Source: JBHYDC01 sp051861205
GTDB taxonomy: Bacteria > Pseudomonadota > Alphaproteobacteria > Rhizobiales > Pleomorphomonadaceae
DNA: 64,000 nucleotides
Assembly (NCBI GenBank): GCA_051861205.1
Contig: JBHYDC010000019.1
Span: forward strand, 1-64,000
Direction: 5' to 3'
Shown: positions 58,578 to 64,000 of the stretch, piece by piece
Position numbering within the stretch: the stretch's first letter is position 1
Layout of the letters: every line of letters starts with the position of its first letter
Position numbers and translations under genes: made by a program
The notes under the pieces: generated by a model
What the model saw: only the letters and a program-made list of their open reading frames with translations
Told to the model about the DNA's origin: nothing
Database searches by the model: none

Positions 58578-59989
58578 GGCACCGGATCCCTCGCCGCTAT
58601 AGGCCGAGCAGGTGCCGGGCGCCCCAATCCAAACACCCAAACGCGGAACCCGAACCGCCGCCGCACGGCCGCCGCGATCAGAACCGTCTCCACCACCATG
58701 GCGATCGTGGTCGCCGCCGCGGCGCCCGGCAGTCCGAACAGCGGGATAAGCACCAGATTGAGCGCCACATTCACCGCCAGCGCCGCCCCGAAAACCGCCG
58801 CCACCAGCGTCTGCGAACCGGCCATGCTCAGCAGCATCTCCACCGGGCCGATCGAGGCGCGCGCCAGAATGCCGATCACCAGGATCGCCAGAACGCCCGT
58901 TCCGCCCGTGAAATCCTTCCCGAACAGCGAGAGCAGCAGCTCGCTCGACGCCATCACCCCGATCGCCACGGCAAGCGAAGGCCAGAACGACCAGCGCACC
59001 GAGGCGTGAACCATCGCCACCAGCGCGGCCGGCTCGCCCGCGTGATAATGATGGGAAAAGCGCGGCCCGCTCGCCGCCCGCACCGCGTAATAAACGAAAT
59101 GCACAAGCGCCAGCGTCTTCGTCGCTGCGTAATAGACTGCCACGTCGTCCGGTGTGCCGAAATACGAAACCATCACCACGTCCACCGACGTGAGCAGCAT
59201 ATAGAACCCATCCGAAAGCAGGATCGGCAGCGAAACCGCAAGCCAGATCCGCATGTCATAGGTATGCGGTGCCGGCTCCACCACGCGCCGTGTCCTCCGC
59301 TCCACAAGGGCAAGCTGGATCAGCGCCGTCGCCCAGCTCGCCCCGATTGCGGCGAGGCAGGCGGTCTTTGCCGTCATTGGCCAATCCATAAGCCGCGCGA
59401 TCATAATGCCGGCAAGGATCGCGAGCGGGCGCCAGATGTAGGTCGGTCCAAAGGCCAGCCCCACCCAGTTGAACGAACGGGCAACGCCGTCTTGAACCTC
59501 CGTCAGGCAGAACATCGGCAGGCATATCGCGCCAAGCAGGATCGGAATCACATAGCTGCGCTCCACCAGCCCCGGTAGCATCAGCACCGCCGCCACGCCG
59601 ATCGCCGCAAGCAGGGTGGAAAACCCCATCGCCATCAAGCGGCCGGTGCGGATCACGCCCCATAGCCGCCCGATCTCGCCGCGCGCCCGATACTCCGGGA
59701 TGAAGCGGATGACGGCGCTTGAAAATCCAAGATTGCCGATCTGGCTGAGGATCGTGATCCAGACATAGACGACCACGAAGATCCCGTATTCGAAAATCCC
59801 CATCCAGCGTGCCAGCAGGATCTGGAGGAGATAAGCGATCGCCGCCCCGGCCACCCGAAGCGCGAAGGCGGATACGGCCGTCCGTCCTGCCGCGCGCTGA
59901 TCGCCCGGCAAACCTGCGAGCGCGGCCTCGACCCGCGCCGCAAGGGCGCGGGGAACCAGGGCTCGCACTCTCGCCGTCCAGTCCGCCAT
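58574..59989 (-). CDS. Polysaccharide flippase (oligosaccharide/O-antigen Wzx-like)
   Basis: This 471-residue inner-membrane protein has about twelve to fourteen hydrophobic segments and the Wzx/PST (MOP superfamily) pattern, with an N-terminal polar lead (about 1-35). It would flip lipid-linked sugar units for surface polysaccharide. It is the first gene of a two-gene unit with the CelD-like acetyltransferase. No glycosyltransferase cluster is nearby. GTG 59992 immediately before the chosen ATG is also possible. Confidence 0.85.
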   Translation of the reverse strand: MADWTARVRALVPRALAARVEAALAGLPGDQRAAGRTAVSAFALRVAGAAIAYLLQILLARWMGIFEYGIFVVVYVWITILSQIGNLGFSSAVIRFIPEYRARGEIGRLWGVIRTGRLMAMGFSTLLAAIGVAAVLMLPGLVERSYVIPILLGAICLPMFCLTEVQDGVARSFNWVGLAFGPTYIWRPLAILAGIMIARLMDWPMTAKTACLAAIGASWATALIQLALVERRTRRVVEPAPHTYDMRIWLAVSLPILLSDGFYMLLTSVDVVMVSYFGTPDDVAVYYAATKTLALVHFVYYAVRAASGPRFSHHYHAGEPAALVAMVHASVRWSFWPSLAVAIGVMASSELLLSLFGKDFTGGTGVLAILVIGILARASIGPVEMLLSMAGSQTLVAAVFGAALAVNVALNLVLIPLFGLPGAAAATTIAMVVETVLIAAAVRRRFGFRVWVFGLGRPAPARPIAARDPVP

Positions 59990-60198
59990 CACCCCGTCAT
60001 CGCTCCGATCGGCCGGCTTTCACCAGCCTTAATGGACGGATACTCTAATGGAGGAGCGTTAAATTTCCGCCCTTGGGGCTCAGGCCCAGGGAAGATTTGA
60101 AAAGAGATACCGGTCGCGATGCTGATGTTTAGTAATACTTAAGCGGCAGGCCCTACATTTTTTCTCAATAGATAGCTCTACTGGAGATTGGCTCGATT

Positions 60199-62202
60199 AT
60201 GGCAGTCAAGCCGGAAGTTGTAGGCGCAAGCGCCCGTTCTGTTTCGATTCGCACCAAGATTGTCGCCACCTCCGTTATCTGGTTGATCGGCCTCGGCATC
60301 ATTGCAGGCGCGTCCGTCTTCGGCGCGGTCACGCTTCAGGACGCGCACGAACGAACCGAAGCGGCCGACGTCTTGTCCGGCTTGGTCGAAACCACACGGG
60401 CCATCACCTACAATCTGATGGCCGAGGAGCGCGCCTTCCTGCTCGAACCCACGCAGGAGAAAGCCGCTCGGATTGCCGAAATCATCGCATCGAGCGGCAC
60501 AACCATTGCGGCTGTCAACGAAAGCGCCGCGCGCCTTGGGCTTGCCCCCACCACAACCGACGAACTCGGCAAGATCATTGCCGGTATCAAGGCAGAGTTC
60601 GTCAACCTCAAGGACATTCAGCAGAGGATCGGCTACGGCAAGGAAGAAGGCAGCATCGGCGCCCTCTTCGCCGCGCAGAGCGCACTCGGCGTCAACCTCA
60701 ACAAGATTTCAAAGAGCGGCCAGAATCCGGCGACGGTTCGCGTCGCGCAGGCGGTTGCGCAAATGAACCAGGCGCGCGCCGAATACATGCTGGCCGCCGA
60801 TGATATCAGTCGCGGCGCCTTCGATGCCGCCATCGGGCGGTTTGAACGCCAACTCGGTACCGCCGAGGTGGACGCCGCCGGCAAGACCGACCTCAGCAAC
60901 CTGGCAAAACTCTATCAGGAAGCGTTCACCGCCTACACGCTCGACCGGACCGAAATCGTCCGTTCGATCGACCGCATCGGCCTCGCCTTCGATCTCGTCG
61001 GCCCCGTCACCACTCAGATCCAGGCCGCCGCCACAGAGGTGAAGGCGTCCGTGCAGGCTGAATTGTCGGCCACGCGCAGCGCCATCTTCCTCTTCGTGGG
61101 CGCCGGCTCGCTCGTCACGGCCGCGCTCGGCCTTGGCATCAGCGTCGTGATCGGCCTTGGCATCACCCGCCCGCTCGGCGGCCTGCAAGCCACGATGGAG
61201 CGTCTGTCACGCGGCGAGGAAGCCGTCATCGCCGGCACCGGGCGGCGCGACGAAATCGGCAGCATGGCCCGCGCCGTCGCCGTCTTCCGCGATAGCGCGC
61301 TCGCCCGTGTTCGCCTGGAAGAGGCCGCCCGCCGCGCCGCCGCCGACCAGATCGACCGTCAGCGCGTCGTCGATGCCGCCGTCACCGGCTTCCGCGCTGA
61401 CGTCCAGTCCCTCACCGCCTCCGTTGCCGCCACGATGAACGATATGCGGGCCACGGCGGGCCACCTCACCGGCATCGCCGCCACAACGGCCGGGCGGGCG
61501 GATGATGCGGCCTCCGCATCGCGCGCCGCATCCACCAAAGTGTCCATCGTCGCCGCCTCCGCCGAGGAACTCACCGCCTCCATCGCGGAAATTTCCCAGC
61601 AGATCACTCGCACCACGTCGATCGTGTCGGAAGCCACCCAGCGCGCCCGCGTCACCAATCAGCGCGTCGCCGAACTGGCCGAATCGGCCTCCAAGGTGGG
61701 GCAGGTCGTCACGCTCATCCAGTCCATCGCCGAACAGACCAACCTCCTCGCCCTCAACGCCACCATCGAAGCGGCTCGCGCCGGAGACGCCGGGCGCGGC
61801 TTCGCCGTCGTCGCCACCGAGGTGAAGAACCTCGCCACGCAAACCGCCCGCGCCACCGAGCAGATCGCCCTTCAGATCGGCGACATCCAGTCCTCAACCA
61901 TCGAGGCGGTTGCCGCCATCCATGGCATTTCCGAAACGATGGAAGAGGTGAACCGCACCACCGGCAGCATAGCCGCCGCCGCCGAGGAGCAGGGCGCCGC
62001 CACCGCCGAAATCAGCCGGAACGTCTCCGAGGCTTCATCCGATACGCTGCGGGTTTCCCAGAATGTGGCGGGGGTAACCGACGCCGTCGGCGCAACCTCG
62101 CGGTCCGCCGACGCGGTCGAAACCGCCGCCGCCACGGTCGTCAACAGCGCCCGCCAACTCGAACAGACGATCGAGCGCTTCTTGGCCAACGTTGCGGCAT
62201 AA
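60199..62202 (+). CDS. Methyl-accepting chemotaxis protein
   Basis: This 667-residue chemoreceptor has two membrane segments (about 20-44 and 294-322), a periplasmic helical bundle sensor (about 45-293), a HAMP domain (about 318-370), a linker, and the cytoplasmic signalling domain with the hairpin tip AEQTNLLALNATIEAARAGD (about 511-530). No obvious CheR pentapeptide at the C terminus. Ligand unknown. The 206-base upstream gap is AT-rich near 60120-60190, but no promoter was assigned with confidence. Confidence 0.94.
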   Translation: MAVKPEVVGASARSVSIRTKIVATSVIWLIGLGIIAGASVFGAVTLQDAHERTEAADVLSGLVETTRAITYNLMAEERAFLLEPTQEKAARIAEIIASSGTTIAAVNESAARLGLAPTTTDELGKIIAGIKAEFVNLKDIQQRIGYGKEEGSIGALFAAQSALGVNLNKISKSGQNPATVRVAQAVAQMNQARAEYMLAADDISRGAFDAAIGRFERQLGTAEVDAAGKTDLSNLAKLYQEAFTAYTLDRTEIVRSIDRIGLAFDLVGPVTTQIQAAATEVKASVQAELSATRSAIFLFVGAGSLVTAALGLGISVVIGLGITRPLGGLQATMERLSRGEEAVIAGTGRRDEIGSMARAVAVFRDSALARVRLEEAARRAAADQIDRQRVVDAAVTGFRADVQSLTASVAATMNDMRATAGHLTGIAATTAGRADDAASASRAASTKVSIVAASAEELTASIAEISQQITRTTSIVSEATQRARVTNQRVAELAESASKVGQVVTLIQSIAEQTNLLALNATIEAARAGDAGRGFAVVATEVKNLATQTARATEQIALQIGDIQSSTIEAVAAIHGISETMEEVNRTTGSIAAAAEEQGAATAEISRNVSEASSDTLRVSQNVAGVTDAVGATSRSADAVETAAATVVNSARQLEQTIERFLANVAA

Positions 62203-62301
62203 GGTCGAAGCCGCGCTGAACGCTGTCCCCTCGCTGCCGGCAGTGGCGTCCAAGCGGCGGCCGGAGTCGGTTGGCGATGGCGTGCTCAAACGCCGTCCTG
62301 C

Positions 62302-63522
62302 TCAGGTTGCCGCTTCCATCAGCATCTGCCCGTGCAGCGCCGTTTCAATGGCCGTGTAAAGTTCACGCGGCGTGAATGGCTTTCGCACATGGCCGGCGAT
62401 CGCCGCCGCCGGCACCCGCGCCATCCCGCTGACCGCGACGACGGGCGGAAGGCGGTCGCCGAACTTCTCCGTCAGCCGGAACAGCACGTCCGCCCCCGTT
62501 TCCTGCGGCAAAGACCAATCCAGCAGCACCAGATCGGGCTCGCCCGTCCCGGCGATCACCATCGCCTCCTCCCCGGAGGCGGCCGTCGTCACGTGCATCC
62601 CGAAGGATGTCAGAACCGTCGTCATCAGCATGCACGACACGCTGCTGTCATCCACCACGAGCACGCTGATACCGGCCAACGGCGAAGCGGCGGGCGGACT
62701 GGTCATCCTGTCCAGCGCTGCTACCGCCGCAGCTTTGGCCGGCGCTGCCGTTTCGCTCTTGCGGCGTTTGGCTCGCGGCCGCTTGGCAGCCTGCGGCACG
62801 CTTTGCACCGCCGCATCGACCGGCAGTTCCAGCCGCGCCCGTGTACCGCCCGGCTCCCGCGCTTCCAGCGTCAAGCTTCCGCCCAGCGCCTCCGCGATCC
62901 GCGATGAGATCCAAAGCCCAAGCCCCGCCCCTTGTCCCCGGCCGGTGCCGAACGGCTCGATGTCGTAGCCCGCCGGCAGGCCCGATCCGTCGTCCGAAAC
63001 ATCGAAGATCACCCGCCCCGGCTCTGCGCCCGCCGCAACCGAAAGCTCGATCCGGCAGTCGGCCGACGCCTTGGCCGCGTTCGCCACCAAATTGAACAGG
63101 ATCTGTTGGATCCGCCCCTTGTCGGCAATGATGGCCGCAGGCGCGCCCGGATCGATCGTCACGCCAACGCGCCGTTCGGCCCCGTCCAGCGTCGGCATCC
63201 AAAGGCTGCACAGCGCGTCGAGCAGATCTTTCGGCGCGAAGGGTTCCGGCGTCACGCGAAGTCGCCCCGTGCCAAGGCTCCCCTCCGCCACCAGATCCTC
63301 CGCAATACCGAGAACATGGGCGCCCGCCAGCCGGATCAACTCCACGAGGTGGCGGTCGGCGGGTGCCAGATCGCGCTCCAGCAGCAACTCCGCAAGGGTC
63401 GACATCACACCGAGCGGCCCGCGAATCTCATGGCCCAGGATCGCCAATTCGCGCGGTTCAAGCGAAGACCGCCGGCCCCCGCGAGCCCGTCTCGTGTGCC
63501 CCGCCTTTTGATCGTCGGTCAT
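62302..63522 (-). CDS. Soluble hybrid histidine kinase with C-terminal receiver
   Basis: This 406-residue protein starts directly with a kinase core: H-box GHEIRGPLG with His31, N-box NLVANAAKA (144-152), G1 DVSDDGSGLP (174-183), G2 GAGLGLWIS (198-206). A basic Ala/Lys linker (about 240-285) leads to a receiver with DDSS (291-294), phospho-Asp335 in LLDWSLP, and KPF near 384-386. There is no sensor or membrane part, so input must come through protein partners. Convergent with the chemoreceptor gene 99 bases away, which hints at a link but does not prove it. Confidence 0.9.
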   Translation of the reverse strand: MTDDQKAGHTRRARGGRRSSLEPRELAILGHEIRGPLGVMSTLAELLLERDLAPADRHLVELIRLAGAHVLGIAEDLVAEGSLGTGRLRVTPEPFAPKDLLDALCSLWMPTLDGAERRVGVTIDPGAPAAIIADKGRIQQILFNLVANAAKASADCRIELSVAAGAEPGRVIFDVSDDGSGLPAGYDIEPFGTGRGQGAGLGLWISSRIAEALGGSLTLEAREPGGTRARLELPVDAAVQSVPQAAKRPRAKRRKSETAAPAKAAAVAALDRMTSPPAASPLAGISVLVVDDSSVSCMLMTTVLTSFGMHVTTAASGEEAMVIAGTGEPDLVLLDWSLPQETGADVLFRLTEKFGDRLPPVVAVSGMARVPAAAIAGHVRKPFTPRELYTAIETALHGQMLMEAAT

Positions 63523-63846
63523 TATGGACCCTAGCTATGCAATTCTTCCAATCAATTCTATCTCGGCAGGCTTTACACGGGGTTTAAAGTCGGCCCTTTT
63601 TTCCGCGAAACGAGCACAGCGCGGGCCTATGATCGCCACGAAATCCGGACGGCCGTCAGCATTCTCCCGCTGCACGCCCCGTCCGACCGTTGACGCCGCC
63701 GATCCGCCCATTATAGTCGCGCCGCGTCGCCGAAGCGGCGAAACGGGTTGGCGCGGCAGATCGAAAAAGAAGCGGCGCCGGATCGGTTGAAAACGCGCTC
63801 AGTGCAGTATAGATGCAAGGCGCGCGAAAGGTCCGGCGGCAAAAAT
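63523..63846. other. Gap between the histidine kinase and tRNA-Leu, with probable tRNA promoter
   Basis: About 325 bases without a convincing gene. TTGAAA (63787-63792) and TATAGA (63808-63813) form a possible sigma-70 promoter with a short 15-base spacer, 34 bases before the tRNA. A short dyad-rich stretch near 63720-63760 was not assigned. Small frames here look like chance. Confidence 0.5.
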
Positions 63847-63931
63847 GCGGGCGTGGTGAAACTGGTAGACGCGCGGGACTCAAAATCCCGTTCCGAAAGG
63901 AGTGTCGGTTCGACCCCGACCGCCCGCACCA
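63847..63931 (+). tRNA. tRNA-Leu (anticodon CAA)
   Basis: An 85-base class II tRNA. Acceptor arms GCGGGCG (63847-63853) and CGCCCGC (63921-63927) pair fully, followed by A and an encoded CCA. The anticodon loop CTCAAAA (stem CGGGA/TCCCG) gives CAA, reading UUG leucine codons. A long variable arm is present and the T arm is GTCGG-TTCGACC-CCGAC. Confidence 0.96.
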
Positions 63932-64000
63932 CCTGTTGAGAGCATCCCCTCACTGGGATTTCCGCTCGAACATCGATCGACAGACCCAGCGTCGTCTTCG

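Noticed and set aside
60125..60150. TGTTTAGTAATACTTAA before the chemoreceptor gene, resembling either the ROK-type site or a CtrA box
   Set aside because: Neither the inverted repeat nor the TTAA-N7-TTAA spacing is met.
1..64000. Mobile elements, prophage, CRISPR arrays, rRNA or replication origins
   Set aside because: No transposase, integrase, phage structural gene, direct-repeat array, rRNA segment or DnaA-box cluster was seen; the tRNA-Leu at the right end shows no integrase or duplicated 3' end within the remaining 69 bases.

Overview
The window looks like chromosomal DNA of an alphaproteobacterium, most likely of the order Hyphomicrobiales (Rhizobiales). The signs are high GC, tandem RNA pyrophosphohydrolases, a CpaA-F/Tad pilus locus with CtrA-type promoter boxes (TTAA-N7-TTAA), many ABC transporters for small molecules, and no insertion sequence, phage or CRISPR. 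The genus cannot be named from sequence reading alone. Coding density is high. Genes often overlap as ATGA/GTGA/TTGA, and three convergent pairs overlap at their 3' ends.

Region by region: (1) 0.1-6.8 kb holds two Nudix hydrolases, a Cu(I) P-type ATPase behind a CueR/HmrR-type operator, and a leftward group with a creatininase-family amidase, 8-oxoguanine deaminase, a Uma2-family nuclease and a Rid-family protein. (2) 7.1-14.0 kb is a rightward operon: NMT1/THI5-like ABC transporter, cytosine-deaminase-like amidohydrolase, FAD oxidase and two flavodoxin-fold reductases. Its 5' leader is highly structured and could be a riboswitch. (3) 14.0-26.4 kb holds glucokinase, then a nucleoside uptake and catabolism cluster (BMP-type ABC transporter, cdd, purine nucleoside phosphorylase, deoA, deoB, adenosine deaminase, upp), interrupted by an orphan ParD-like antitoxin. 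(4) 26.4-30.1 kb holds a retropepsin-like protease, a HAD phosphatase, an unusual HAMP-PAS membrane protein with a CtrA-type box, and a small HTH protein. (5) 30.1-42.5 kb, read leftward, is a carbohydrate operon with a five-gene ABC transporter including a 70-residue membrane protein. It is followed by two complete kinases of the dihydroxyacetone family: an ATP-type DhaK-DhaL fusion, and a PTS-type DhaK + DhaL with EIIA/DhaM, HPr and Enzyme I as three separate genes. A TIM-barrel isomerase sits among them. (6) 42.8-53.8 kb is the Flp pilus locus. Three leftward genes (two TadE-like, one CpaC-N-like) diverge from flp-cpaA-cpaBCDEF-tadBC. (7) 53.8-64.0 kb holds an M20 peptidase, a CAP-domain lipoprotein, an acyl-CoA synthetase, a CelD-like GNAT protein with a polysaccharide flippase, a chemoreceptor, a soluble hybrid histidine kinase and tRNA-Leu(CAA).

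How the parts work together: regions 1-3 form a nucleobase/nucleoside economy of uptake, deamination, phosphorolysis and removal of oxidised guanine. Region 5 is the best candidate for an under-described system: a dedicated PEP phosphorelay with no PTS permease, next to an ATP-dependent kinase of the same family and a dedicated ABC importer. This suggests catabolism of a ketose or polyol such as dihydroxyacetone, erythrulose or apulose. All three ABC operons carry a strong stem-loop just after the substrate-binding-protein gene, which probably sets its excess over the membrane components.
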